Below are positions 1 through 8,954 of a stretch of DNA of 17,176 bases, piece by piece. This DNA is from Flavobacteriaceae bacterium (lineage in GTDB: Bacteria > Bacteroidota > Bacteroidia > Flavobacteriales > Flavobacteriaceae). Where the stretch lies: positions 1 through 17,176 of the forward strand of contig CANJDA010000029.1 of assembly GCA_947472705.1 (NCBI GenBank). The letters run 5' to 3'. Both the position numbers and the translations under genes were made by a program. The notes under the pieces are model-generated. The model did not search any database and was not told where the DNA came from. It saw nothing but the letters and a program-made list of their open reading frames with translations. Each line of letters starts with the position of its first letter. The first letter of the stretch is position 1.

Positions 1-1629
1 CGTGTTACTCAAGCTGATGTAAGATGGTATACTAGTAATAGAATTTATTCCTCTCAGTTAAATGGAGACCATTATTTTACCAAACCGAAAATAAAAATAA
101 ATTGGACTGGTTTTTACAGTAATATAAAAAGTTCTATTCCAAATTTAAGACGTAATATTTATACGATTGCCAACCCAAATAGTACAGATCCTTTAGAGAC
201 AACGGCTTATGCTTTGATCCCATCTAATAATGGAGGTCCTGATTATGGTGGAGGTATATTTTACTCTGAAACTAAAGAAAGCATAAAAGGGGGTAAATTA
301 GATATCTCTAAAAAATTCAATTTAGGTGAAGAATCAATAAACGAAGTTAAAGTAGGGGGTTTTTATCAAATAAGAGATCGTTCTTTTTATGCGCGTCAGT
401 TGCAGTATAATATCTATAATTCAGCAACCACATCCTTTAATTATGATTTATTAACACAGTCTAATGCTACTATTTTTAATACATCCAATTTGGGAGATCT
501 TGGAGGAGGACAAAACGGTTTTACTCTATATGATTTTACTAAACCAAATTATGCTTATAAAGCTGACGCTACATTAAAAGCAGCCTATGTGATGTTAGAT
601 AATCGTTATAAAAAGTTTCGTTTTGTATGGGGTGCTCGAATTGAAGATTATACACAAACATTAGATACCCGATTGACAGATACTGAATATTTAGCACAAA
701 AAAATCATGAAACAGATTTTCTTCCTTCTGCTAATTTAATATTTTCAATTACTAGTAAACAAAACCTTAGATTAAGTTATTCTAAAACGGTGAATCGTCC
801 TGAGTTTAGAGAATTAGCACCTTTTGCCTTTTATGATTTTACCGAAAATTTTTTAAAGCAAGGAAATGATTTAAAGATAGCCAAAGTGCAAAATATTGAC
901 ATTCGTTATGAATTTTACCCAGGGAAATCCCAATTATTTTCAGTTTCCTATTTTAATAAAATATTTGACGATCCTATCGAATTAATTCAAGAAGTCAATA
1001 ATAGAACAATTACATATCAAAATGCTTTAAGTGCTAAAAACAGTGGTTTTGAATTTGAGTTTAGAACTTTGTTAAGTTCGCTATTTACTTCAGATAAAAC
1101 GACACTATTTGATGACATTACAGTATTCTCAAATATTGCTATTATTAAATCAAAAGTTGATGTTTCAAATGTTAGTTCTGCAAATCCAGAAAAATCAATG
1201 CCATTACAAGGTCAGTCACCTTATGTATTAAATGCAGGAGCTCAATACATCAACAAAGATAATGGCTGGGCCATTTCAGCAAATATAAATAGAGTTGGAA
1301 ACCGTAGATATATTGGATCAAGTGAAGTAGAACCTTCTATTTGGGAAAAAGCAAGAACGTTTTTGGACATGCAAATCGCTAAAAATTTGTATAAAAATAA
1401 AATAGAAGTAAAGCTAAACATTCAAAACTTATTAGCTCAGGATTTGATATTCTATCAAAATAAAAGTATAGAAAAAACAGACAACACTTCTTCATTTACA
1501 GGTTTAACAAACCTAATATTCACCGGAGATTCTTTAAATGAAAATGGTTATGATTCGAAAACAGATGACGTGATATGGCGTACTAAATATGGCAGAACCT
1601 TTTCTTTATCAATTACCTATAACTTTTAA
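1..1629 (+). CDS. TonB-dependent outer-membrane receptor, C-terminal part (5' end outside window)
   Basis: The reading frame is open from the first base to the TAA at 1627-1629, giving about 542 residues, so the start, signal peptide and plug domain lie upstream of the window. What remains looks like the beta-barrel of a TonB-dependent receptor: alternating aromatic strands, the strand and turn LRLSYSKTVNRPEFRELAPF (about 769-828), which is very typical of Bacteroidota receptors, a late NIQNLL strand, and a C-terminal ...LSITYNF ending in the aromatic residue that the Bam machinery recognises. Such receptors import siderophores, glycans or other large substrates across the outer membrane using TonB energy. 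The substrate cannot be told from the barrel. The first possible internal start (TTG at 214) is not a real start because homology-like sequence continues upstream. The next gene begins 26 bp downstream on the same strand, so co-transcription is possible. The family call is confident; the specificity is unknown. Confidence 0.9.
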   Translation, partial: RVTQADVRWYTSNRIYSSQLNGDHYFTKPKIKINWTGFYSNIKSSIPNLRRNIYTIANPNSTDPLETTAYALIPSNNGGPDYGGGIFYSETKESIKGGKLDISKKFNLGEESINEVKVGGFYQIRDRSFYARQLQYNIYNSATTSFNYDLLTQSNATIFNTSNLGDLGGGQNGFTLYDFTKPNYAYKADATLKAAYVMLDNRYKKFRFVWGARIEDYTQTLDTRLTDTEYLAQKNHETDFLPSANLIFSITSKQNLRLSYSKTVNRPEFRELAPFAFYDFTENFLKQGNDLKIAKVQNIDIRYEFYPGKSQLFSVSYFNKIFDDPIELIQEVNNRTITYQNALSAKNSGFEFEFRTLLSSLFTSDKTTLFDDITVFSNIAIIKSKVDVSNVSSANPEKSMPLQGQSPYVLNAGAQYINKDNGWAISANINRVGNRRYIGSSEVEPSIWEKARTFLDMQIAKNLYKNKIEVKLNIQNLLAQDLIFYQNKSIEKTDNTSSFTGLTNLIFTGDSLNENGYDSKTDDVIWRTKYGRTFSLSITYNF

Positions 1630-1655
1630 ATAGTAATCAAAAATACTGTCCAGTA

Positions 1656-2537
1656 ATGGCAAAAAAACAGCATAAAAGGAAAGTAGACTTTTTAGTCTTA
1701 TCCGATGTTCATTTGGGAACGTATGGCTGTCATAGTAAAGAGCTATTAAAATACCTAAACAGTATTAAACCAAAAGTGGTTGTGCTTAATGGAGACATTA
1801 TTGACATGTGGCAATTTAGTAAACGCTATTGGCCAAAATCACACATGCAAGTGGTTCATAAAATTATGAATTGGGTCAATAAAGGTGTCAAGGTGTATTA
1901 CATCACTGGCAACCACGACGAAATGCTCCGCAAGTTTGCTGGCAATAAAATAGGTTCTTTAATTATTGAAAACAAATTAGTGGTAGAACTCGACGGTCAG
2001 AAAGTATGGCTTTTTCACGGCGATGTTTTTGATGTGACCATGCAACACTCTAAATGGTTAGCTAAGCTAGGTTCACATGGATATGATTTTTTAATACTGC
2101 TCAATGCCTTCTGCAATTGGGTTTCGGTTAAACTAGGAAGAGGGAAAATATCGTTATCAAAAAACATCAAAAATAGTGTCAAAAAAGCAGTGAAGTTCAT
2201 TAATGATTTTGAAAAAACGGCTGCTGAAATTGCTATTTCAAAAGGTTATGACTATGTGATTTGCGGGCACATCCACCATCCTGAAATAAAAAAAATCACA
2301 ACCGAACAAGGGGAAGTGACTTATATGAACTCGGGGGATTGGATAGAAAATTTAACTGCTTTAGAATATCACAATCAAGAATGTACCTTATTTCGCTATA
2401 AAGCCGAAGATTTTATACAAGATATAGAGGTTGAAGAAAATGACTTGTCTACTATGGATACTAACCAAATTTTCACCAAAATGTTGGATGGTTTTATGGA
2501 AACCAATACTAGTAGTGAACTAAAATTCAAACGATGA
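1656..2537 (+). CDS. LpxH-type calcineurin-like metallophosphoesterase (UDP-2,3-diacylglucosamine diphosphatase family)
   Basis: This 293-residue protein shows the full metallophosphoesterase metal-site series: DVHLG (D17, H19), GD (46-47), GNHDE (N86, H87), HGD (H121) and GHIHHPE (204-210, with H205 and H207). The arrangement and the late NSGDWIENLTALEY segment match the LpxH-like family common in Bacteroidota, which hydrolyses the pyrophosphate of UDP-diacylglucosamine in lipid A synthesis. It has no signal peptide, so it is cytosolic or peripheral on the inner membrane. At 293 residues it is longer than the classical ~240-residue LpxH, with a charged C-terminal tail, so it may be a paralogue acting on another nucleotide-linked or lipid-linked substrate. 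Its stop overlaps the start of the following glycosyltransferase by four bases (ATGA), implying translational coupling and a shared pathway. The enzyme class is sure; the exact substrate is inferred. Confidence 0.87.
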   Translation: MAKKQHKRKVDFLVLSDVHLGTYGCHSKELLKYLNSIKPKVVVLNGDIIDMWQFSKRYWPKSHMQVVHKIMNWVNKGVKVYYITGNHDEMLRKFAGNKIGSLIIENKLVVELDGQKVWLFHGDVFDVTMQHSKWLAKLGSHGYDFLILLNAFCNWVSVKLGRGKISLSKNIKNSVKKAVKFINDFEKTAAEIAISKGYDYVICGHIHHPEIKKITTEQGEVTYMNSGDWIENLTALEYHNQECTLFRYKAEDFIQDIEVEENDLSTMDTNQIFTKMLDGFMETNTSSELKFKR

Positions 2538-3568
2538 AAATACTCTACGCTATTCAAGGAACAGGAAATGGACATATCACAAGAGCCATTGAAATTATCC
2601 CTTACCTTCAACAAAAAGGGGAATTGGATATATTGGTTAGTGGTATCCAATCGGATATTGCGCTCCCATTTCCAGTTAAATATAAATTCTCTGGTTTGTC
2701 TTTTATTTTTGGTAAAAAAGGCGGAATCGATTTTTGGAAAACCTTCTTAAAATTGAATTCTGGCAAGCTTTTAAAAGATATAAAATCACTTGATGTCAAA
2801 GAATACGATTTAATCATCAGCGACTTTGAACCTGTATCGGTTTGGGCTGCCATTAGAGCCAAGAAAGTTTGTATTGGATTGAGTAATCAAGTAGCAACTT
2901 TGCATCCTTTGGCACCAAAACCCAAAAAAGATGATGTAATGGGTAGACTCGTGTTACAAAATTATGCACCAACTCCTATCAGTTATGGGTTTCATTTTAA
3001 AAAATTGGATGCAACCATGTTTACGCCCATCATAAGAAAAGAAGTTAGAATTTTGACTCCAACCAATGAAGGCCATTATACCGTATACCTACCCTCTTAT
3101 GATGATATACAAATCATCAATAAACTTAAAAAAATTCCTCACATCGAATGGCAGGTATTTTCCAAGCATAGCAAGAAAGCTTATAAATTATTTAATGTAT
3201 CTATTACCCCTATTGATAGTCAATTGTTTTTAAACAGTATAGCTTCCTCAGCAGGCGTGTTGACCAATGCCGGTTTTGGCACTACCAGTGAAGCTCTTTT
3301 TTTGAAAAAGAAGCTATTGGTTGTCCCTATGAAAAAGCAATACGAGCAACATTGCAACGCTGCTATGTTAAAAGAAATGGGAGTAATAGTGCTTAAAAAA
3401 TTCAATAAAAAAAACATAGATGCCATTAATGCTTGGGTGAATGTAAATGTAATTGTTGATGTTGATTATCCTGATAATGCCAAAGAAATTGTCGATTTGA
3501 TTGTTGCCAATCATGCCAATAACTCAGAAATAAAAGCCAAAAAAGTCAAAAAACAATCTACTCTATGA
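2534..3568 (+). CDS. MurG-like (GT28-type) glycosyltransferase
   Basis: The 344-residue protein has the two-lobed GT-B layout. The N-terminal lobe starts with a glycine-rich loop, GTGNGHITRA (9-18), equivalent to the acceptor-side loop of MurG. The C-terminal lobe carries LTNAGFGTTSEA (243-254) followed by VVPMKKQYEQ (263-272), which match the nucleotide-sugar-binding loop and the P...EQ donor motif of the GT28/MurG superfamily. A conserved-looking ISDFEP lies at 95-100. There is no signal peptide or membrane segment; the C-terminus is lysine-rich, which could aid contact with the inner-membrane face. It is not MurG itself, because the surrounding genes are not cell-division or peptidoglycan genes and the sequence is of the shorter 'glycosyltransferase family protein' type. 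Both ends overlap neighbours by ATGA junctions. It probably transfers a sugar to a lipid or small acceptor; donor and acceptor are unknown. Confidence 0.83.
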   Translation: MKILYAIQGTGNGHITRAIEIIPYLQQKGELDILVSGIQSDIALPFPVKYKFSGLSFIFGKKGGIDFWKTFLKLNSGKLLKDIKSLDVKEYDLIISDFEPVSVWAAIRAKKVCIGLSNQVATLHPLAPKPKKDDVMGRLVLQNYAPTPISYGFHFKKLDATMFTPIIRKEVRILTPTNEGHYTVYLPSYDDIQIINKLKKIPHIEWQVFSKHSKKAYKLFNVSITPIDSQLFLNSIASSAGVLTNAGFGTTSEALFLKKKLLVVPMKKQYEQHCNAAMLKEMGVIVLKKFNKKNIDAINAWVNVNVIVDVDYPDNAKEIVDLIVANHANNSEIKAKKVKKQSTL

Positions 3569-4935
3569 GCATAAAGAATTCGGAACAAAATGCATTTACG
3601 CTTTCTAAAAAAGATTTTGGCGAAGACTTTCTTTGGGGAGTAGCAGCCTCCGCTTTTCAAACCGAAGGAGGTCATGACAAAGACGGTAAAGGACTTTCTA
3701 TTTGGGATGAGTTTTCAACCAAAAGAAATACCATCGCCAATAACGATTCGCCCAAAACTGCTACAAATTTTTACGAAAATTACAAAGAAGACATAGCCAC
3801 AATCAAAGCTTTGGGCATTCCAAATTTTAGATTTTCACTCTCCTGGCCCCGAATTATTCCTAACGGAACTGGAGCTGTGAATCAGGCAGGGTTAGATTTT
3901 TACCATAAGGTAATTGACACTTGTATTGAAAATGAAATCGAGCCTTTTGTAACACTCTATCATTGGGATTTACCTTTAGAGCTTGAAAAAAAAGGAGGCT
4001 GGACTAACAGAGCAATTTTAGAGTGGTTCAAAGAATATGTGACTGTTTGCATCAATGCTTTCAAGGGCAAAGTAAAATATTGGATGGTCTTGAATGAGCC
4101 TTCTGTTTTTACTGGAGCAGGGTATTTTTTAGGAGTTCATGCTCCTGGAAAGAAAGGATTGAATAATTTTCTGCCCGCCATGCATCATGCTTTGCTTTGC
4201 CAGGCTATTGGATTTAAAACGATAAAAGAGTTGGCCCCTGATACTGAAGTGGGAACTACTTTTTCTTGCACTTTTATCACTCCAAAAACTTTCACCGAAA
4301 AAGATATTAAAGCTGCTGAGCGTGTTGATGTTTTATTAAACAGCTCATTTATTGATCCTTCCTTAGGATTAGGATATCCCATCAAAACATTGCCCTTTTT
4401 AAAACATATTGCCAAATATATGGTTAAAGGCGACGAAGAATTATTAAAAGTAACCTTTGATTTTATTGGATTGCAAAACTATACCCGAGAAGTGGTGGGA
4501 CATAACTCTTATGTGCCTTATATCAATGCCAAAATCATTCCGGCCAACAAACGTAATGTGGACTACACAGCAATGAATTGGGAAATTTATCCTAAATCCA
4601 TTTATTATATGATACTAAAATTTAGCAAGTATCAAGAGGTAAAGAAGATTCTTATAACCGAAAGTGGTGCTTCTTTTTTTGATGAATTGAAAGAAGATAG
4701 GATAAACGACAAAGAAAGAACCCATTATATTCAATCCTACTTAGAACAACTGCTATTGGCCCAAGAAAAAAGTGGGAAGGTAGCTGGCTATTTCGTTTGG
4801 TCTCTTACCGATAATTTTGAATGGGCCGAAGGGTATAAACAACGTTTCGGATTGGTATATGTTGATTTTGAAACCCAAAAAAGAACTATTAAAAATTCGG
4901 GCTATTGGTACCGTGATTTTTTAGATAAAAAGTAA
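3565..4935 (+). CDS. GH1 family beta-glucosidase / beta-glycosidase
   Basis: This is a full-length (456-residue) glycoside hydrolase family 1 enzyme. The N-terminal signature FLWGVAASAFQTEGG is at 22-36, with Q32 expected to contact the glucose hydroxyls. YHWDLP is at 132-137. The acid/base glutamate is E178 in NEP (177-179), the nucleophile is E366 in ITESG (364-368), and the sugar-binding SLTDNFEWAEGY loop is at 413-424. Both catalytic glutamates are present, so the protein should be active as a retaining beta-glycosidase, or as a transglycosidase. No signal peptide is visible, so it works in the cytosol. That argues for processing imported or endogenous small glycosides rather than external polymers. 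The start overlaps the glycosyltransferase stop (ATGA). Pairing a glycosyltransferase with a glucosidase may mean synthesis and turnover of the same glucoside. Family certain, substrate inferred. Confidence 0.95.
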   Translation: MSIKNSEQNAFTLSKKDFGEDFLWGVAASAFQTEGGHDKDGKGLSIWDEFSTKRNTIANNDSPKTATNFYENYKEDIATIKALGIPNFRFSLSWPRIIPNGTGAVNQAGLDFYHKVIDTCIENEIEPFVTLYHWDLPLELEKKGGWTNRAILEWFKEYVTVCINAFKGKVKYWMVLNEPSVFTGAGYFLGVHAPGKKGLNNFLPAMHHALLCQAIGFKTIKELAPDTEVGTTFSCTFITPKTFTEKDIKAAERVDVLLNSSFIDPSLGLGYPIKTLPFLKHIAKYMVKGDEELLKVTFDFIGLQNYTREVVGHNSYVPYINAKIIPANKRNVDYTAMNWEIYPKSIYYMILKFSKYQEVKKILITESGASFFDELKEDRINDKERTHYIQSYLEQLLLAQEKSGKVAGYFVWSLTDNFEWAEGYKQRFGLVYVDFETQKRTIKNSGYWYRDFLDKK

Positions 4936-4964
4936 AAAGTGCCTCAAAATTGTTTTTACTTTTT
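4927..4964 (+). terminator. A/T-only stem-loop overlapping the glucosidase stop codon
   Basis: A perfect 12-bp inverted repeat, AAAAAGTAAAAA (4927-4938) and TTTTTACTTTTT (4953-4964), flanks a 14-nt loop and overlaps the end of the GH1 gene. The stem has a single G-C pair, so it would be weak, and the U-rich strand is itself part of the stem. A second small hairpin, TCCCCT/AGGGGA, lies at 4997-5014 and is followed by a short T run. Either or both could end the upstream operon transcript. This is tentative. Confidence 0.35.
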
Positions 4965-5139
4965 CTCCTTATTGTTTTTTCATAACACACTTCATTTCCC
5001 CTATTATAAGGGGATTTAACATTAAATCAACATACTGTTGCCTAATTCTTTACAAAGCAACTCCTATAGAAAACCATTCCTTAACCTAAAAATTATTTTT
5101 ATTTAAACCTTCATTTACAGCTAATTGTTCTTGTGATTT

Positions 5140-5147
5140 TATGTTTG
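5140..5147 (+). promoter_or_regulatory. Bacteroidota-type -7 promoter element (TATGTTTG)
   Basis: TATGTTTG fits the TAnnTTTG consensus of primary-sigma promoters in Bacteroidota exactly. It lies about 30 nt before the ATG at 5177, leaving a short leader. The -33 box is poor: TTTA at 5114-5117 has roughly the right spacing, and the TTG at 5125-5127 is too close. It sits in the 241-bp gap after the glucosidase operon, so it probably drives the large secreted-protein gene independently. Confidence 0.5.
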
Positions 5148-5176
5148 TCCTGTCTAACAAAATACCCATTTAAACA

Positions 5177-8100
5177 ATGAAAAAAAATTATTTTATCGCA
5201 ATTTTAGCCTTAGTTGCTACTTTTGTGAATGCTCAAATTGAGCCAACAACTTATGTAGGTGCCTTTGCACCAAGTCCGGCTGCACAGTGGACTGATTCAT
5301 GGACCAATTGGGATCCACAAAACACAGCCTATACCGATGCTGCAACTGTAGTTACTGTTACTACTAACATTACTACTAGTACAACATGGACAACTGGTAA
5401 AACCTATAAAATATCAGGTCTTATCTATGTTACTAACGGTGCTACTTTAACTATCCAACCTGGTGTGGTTGTTAAAGGTATTTATACAAGTACAGGTACC
5501 GCTTTGATTATTACAAAAGGCGCTAAACTTAATGCTGTTGGTACAGCTTCTCAACCTATTGTATTTACCTCTGCAAAAGCAGCTGGTACAAGAGCTGCAG
5601 GAGACTGGGGTGGTGTTATCCTTTTAGGTAAAGCTAGCTTTAACATTAACGCAGGTATCAACAACATTGAAGGTATTACGGCTACTGCCAATACAGAATA
5701 TGGTGGAGGTACTACTCCTGATGACAATGACAATTCAGGTTCTATGAAATATTGTAGAATTGAATTCCCTGGTTTCGTTTTCTCTCCAAATAATGAGATT
5801 AACGGTTTAACTTTTGGAGCTGTTGGTAGAGGTACTGCTATTGATTATGTTCAAGTTTCTTACTCAGGAGATGACTCTTTTGAGTGGTTTGGTGGAACTG
5901 TAAACTGTAAGCACTTAGTAGCTTATAGAGGTATAGATGATGATTTTGATACTGATAATGGTTACAGTGGAGTGAATCAATTTGGATTAGGAATCAGAGA
6001 CCCACAACTTTCTGATAACCCTGCTATTTCTACATCAGAAGGTTTTGAGTCTGATAACAATGCTTCAGGATCTTTAGTGTCTCCATATACTTCATGTATT
6101 TTCTCTAACTACACTTTAATCGGACCTAAATACCGTCAAACTTTACCAAGTGGTGGAACATTAGCAGGTGGTTACAAAAGAGTAGCAAGATTAAGAAGAG
6201 CTGGTAAACAAAAAATATTCAACTCTTTATTTTTAGATTTCAAAGAAGGTCTTCATATAGATGGAGTTGCTTGTGAAACTAATGCTTTAAATGACGAATT
6301 AAAATGGAAAAACAACATCATCGCTGGTGCTGCTACTACTCCGTTTTTACAAGTAAACTCTCCTGGTACTATTACTGCTGGTAACAATGCTGCTTTCAAC
6401 ATGACTACTTGGTACAATTCAAATGGTAACCAATCAATCACTTCAAATGCTGGTATTTTAGTTTTACCTTACGATACTGCTAATGCTCAAAATTACTCTG
6501 GTTTAGATTACCGTCCAGGTACAGGCTCTCCAGCTTTAAATGCTGCAAGCTTTATTGATGCTTCTTTAACTCCTTATATTGTTACAGCTACAGGAACTAC
6601 TCCTATAGTTAATAACATTGCTTATTGTTATAAAGCTACTGCTACACCTTTAACAGCTACATTAACAACAACTGGTGTTTCTTTAAAATGGTATACTGTT
6701 GCTACTGGTGGTACTGCTTCAACAACTGCTCCAACTCCTGTAACTACTACAGTTGGCACAAAAACTTATTATGTGTCTCAAGTTGATGCTTTAAACGTTG
6801 AAAGCTCAAGAGTACCTTTAGTAGTTACTGTAAATGCTTTACCAACAGAAGTTATTACTGCTATCACAGGTGTTGCTCCAGTTGTAACTGATTCAGCTGT
6901 TGCTATCGGAAAATATGTAGGTACTACATCTCAATTTACTTATTCTGTTCCTGCTTTTGTTGATAGTTCATTAACTTATGTATGGTCAGTACCAAATGGT
7001 ACTACTATCGTTTCTGGTCAAGGTACAAATACTTTAGTAGTTAACTATGCTAATGTTCCTTCTGGAGCGGGTACTTATGGTACTATTACTATTCAAGCTG
7101 AAAATGCAAGTGGATGTAGAACAGCTGCTATATCTTTAACTCTTACTAAAGCATTACCTGTTGCTCCAACTTCATTAAAATTATTTGATAAAAATGGTGC
7201 TACTCCTTTAACAGCTATTACTAAAATGAGTAAATATATGGGTACTTCAACAGTGTTGACTCTTACTGTAGGTACTGTTGCTACAGCTACTTCATACGTT
7301 TGGGAATTGCCTGCTGGTGTTAGTTTAGCTACTGGTGGTACTGCTGGTGCTTCTTATGTACGTTGGTTTACAGCTCAACCTTTTGATGCTCCGTTAACTA
7401 CGCAACCAGCTCCTTCTGTTGGTACTAAATATTGGAGAGTTACTTATAACCCTGTTACTTATAACGTAAATGGAGTTACTACTGTAGTTACTACTTCAAC
7501 TTGTTCTATATTCCTTCAAGGTGGTGGTCTTTATGGAGCAACTCAAACTTTAGCTTACCCTCCTTATGGAACTGTAATCACTAGTGATCAACCTTCTATC
7601 TTAGTTAGTTTTGCTGGGGTTACTAATCCTGCAACTACAACTTTATTCTTAGGTGCTAAATCTAAAAATGGTGTGGGAACTTCTGTAGCTAACAATAATA
7701 CTGCAGGTAACGCTACTTTTATTGCAGCTAATACTCCTGGTATTAACTACACTACATATACTGAAAACTATGTGGCTCCTGTAGCTCCATCAACACCTGC
7801 ATCAGTTTCATTTACTTCATCTGGCACTACGCCATCTACTGCTAAATTGTTAAAACTAACTGCTGTATTACCATCTACTCCTGGAGTATTATCTGGTCCT
7901 ATCGCTGGTTTATGTGGTGGAAGTACTTATACTTACACTATGGCTACTGCAGCAACTGAAGCTTCAAGCTATAACATTACTGCTCCAGTAGGTTCTATTG
8001 TTACTTCTGCAAGTAATACTACAAACACTACTAATACTTTGAACACTACAGATTTATCATTCTCTGTTCAATTGCCAGCTAACTTTGCTACTTTAACTAC

Positions 8101-8740
8101 TCCACAAATTGTTGTTTTCTCTCACAACGTAATTGGAGATAGCTTGTTAAGTAAAACACTTACTTTAAGTCCTGCAATGGCTGCTGTTACCACTGTAACT
8201 GGTACTGCTACTACATTCCAAAGATGTACACCTCAAACATTCTCAGTGAATGCATTAGCTGGTGCAACTTATACTTGGACTCCTGCTAACGGTGCTGTGA
8301 TTACAGCTGGTCAAGGTACAGCTACAGTAACTGTTGATTTCTCTGCGGTATTAAGTACTTTAACTTCAACTAAATTAACAGTTGTAGGTACTAACTCTTG
8401 TGGTGTTTCTTCAGCTGCTAAATCTATAACTTTAGCAAGTGCAATTTGTGGTGCTAAAATGGCAGAGAATAACCTAGTAGCTAACACAGCTATCAGTGTA
8501 TATCCTAATCCTGCTACTTCTGATTTCAATGTAGATGTAACTGCTGTTAGAGGTGGTGTTGTTACTATGTCAATCTTCACCATTGAAGGGGCTGTAGTTT
8601 CTACTAAAGATTTGAATGTAACAGAAGGGAATACTACTGTAAACGAAAATATTTCTGGATTAGCTAACGGAATTTACTTTGTACAATTCGTTAACCAAGC
8701 TACTAACGAAACTATCGTTAAGAAATTAATCAAAAGATAA
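5177..8740 (+). CDS. Large secreted beta-helix/PKD-like surface protein with T9SS type A sorting domain
   Basis: The 1187-residue protein starts with a clear Sec signal peptide (1-19, cut after VNA before Q20). It ends with a T9SS type A sorting domain (about 1106-1187: VYPNPATSDFNVDV, then NGIYFVQF and a terminal KKLIKR), so it crosses the outer membrane by T9SS and is released or anchored at the surface. Residues about 55-400 contain G/N-rich segments such as LTIQPGVVVKG and the DWGGVILLGKA turn, which suggest a right-handed beta-helix. No catalytic motif is seen. Then come an Ig-like segment with WYTVATGG near 510 and several PKD-like modules with the repeated pattern Y.W..P.G..I..GQGT. 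The coding sequence is unusually rich in GCT and ACT codons (Ala/Thr), suggesting strong expression. It has its own promoter-like site and a very strong terminator. Likely an abundant surface or matrix protein; its ligand is unknown. Confidence 0.88.
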   Translation: MKKNYFIAILALVATFVNAQIEPTTYVGAFAPSPAAQWTDSWTNWDPQNTAYTDAATVVTVTTNITTSTTWTTGKTYKISGLIYVTNGATLTIQPGVVVKGIYTSTGTALIITKGAKLNAVGTASQPIVFTSAKAAGTRAAGDWGGVILLGKASFNINAGINNIEGITATANTEYGGGTTPDDNDNSGSMKYCRIEFPGFVFSPNNEINGLTFGAVGRGTAIDYVQVSYSGDDSFEWFGGTVNCKHLVAYRGIDDDFDTDNGYSGVNQFGLGIRDPQLSDNPAISTSEGFESDNNASGSLVSPYTSCIFSNYTLIGPKYRQTLPSGGTLAGGYKRVARLRRAGKQKIFNSLFLDFKEGLHIDGVACETNALNDELKWKNNIIAGAATTPFLQVNSPGTITAGNNAAFNMTTWYNSNGNQSITSNAGILVLPYDTANAQNYSGLDYRPGTGSPALNAASFIDASLTPYIVTATGTTPIVNNIAYCYKATATPLTATLTTTGVSLKWYTVATGGTASTTAPTPVTTTVGTKTYYVSQVDALNVESSRVPLVVTVNALPTEVITAITGVAPVVTDSAVAIGKYVGTTSQFTYSVPAFVDSSLTYVWSVPNGTTIVSGQGTNTLVVNYANVPSGAGTYGTITIQAENASGCRTAAISLTLTKALPVAPTSLKLFDKNGATPLTAITKMSKYMGTSTVLTLTVGTVATATSYVWELPAGVSLATGGTAGASYVRWFTAQPFDAPLTTQPAPSVGTKYWRVTYNPVTYNVNGVTTVVTTSTCSIFLQGGGLYGATQTLAYPPYGTVITSDQPSILVSFAGVTNPATTTLFLGAKSKNGVGTSVANNNTAGNATFIAANTPGINYTTYTENYVAPVAPSTPASVSFTSSGTTPSTAKLLKLTAVLPSTPGVLSGPIAGLCGGSTYTYTMATAATEASSYNITAPVGSIVTSASNTTNTTNTLNTTDLSFSVQLPANFATLTTPQIVVFSHNVIGDSLLSKTLTLSPAMAAVTTVTGTATTFQRCTPQTFSVNALAGATYTWTPANGAVITAGQGTATVTVDFSAVLSTLTSTKLTVVGTNSCGVSSAAKSITLASAICGAKMAENNLVANTAISVYPNPATSDFNVDVTAVRGGVVTMSIFTIEGAVVSTKDLNVTEGNTTVNENISGLANGIYFVQFVNQATNETIVKKLIKR

Positions 8741-8760
8741 TTTCTTATATTTTACTTATG

Positions 8761-8787
8761 AAAAGGGCGCCATTGGCGCCCTTTTTT
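8761..8787 (+). terminator. Strong intrinsic terminator after the secreted-protein gene
   Basis: GGGCGCC (8765-8771) pairs with GGCGCCC (8775-8781) around a 3-nt ATT loop, with four more A-T pairs below and a T6 run (8782-8787). It begins 20 bp after the stop codon at 8740. The A tract on the left makes it potentially active in the other direction as well. Confidence 0.93.
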
Positions 8788-8809
8788 ATTGGTTTTAGGC
8801 AACGGAACG

Positions 8810-8868
8810 GAAGAACCACCCCGTCACCACTAAAGTGGTGCCACCCCTCCTAATCTAGGAGGGGAGCT
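8810..8868 (+). repeat. Left arm of the inverted-repeat element (two hairpins)
   Basis: After the outer block, hairpin 1 is CACCACT (8825-8831), loop AA, AGTGGTG (8834-8840), a perfect 7-bp stem. Hairpin 2 is CCCCTCCTA (8844-8852), loop ATC, TAGGAGGGG (8856-8864), a perfect 9-bp stem. The outer block and the inner AGCT (8865-8868) match the other arm. Confidence 0.8.
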
Positions 8869-8954
8869 TTTAACCTTCTTTATTTTAAAACTATTATTTA
8901 CTAGACTAATTAATAGTAGTTAAATAAGTAAAGCCAAAACAATAATACAAACAC

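Noticed and set aside
214..1629. TTG at 214 as the start of a 471-residue protein.
   Set aside because: The frame is open to base 1 and reads as receptor barrel sequence before 214, so the gene is simply cut by the window edge.
5177..5236. Almost identical signal-peptide starts (MKKxYFIAILAL) in the 5177 gene and the PorP/SprF-like gene, considered as evidence of duplication.
   Set aside because: The codons differ and the mature proteins are unrelated; similar short hydrophobic signals arise easily.
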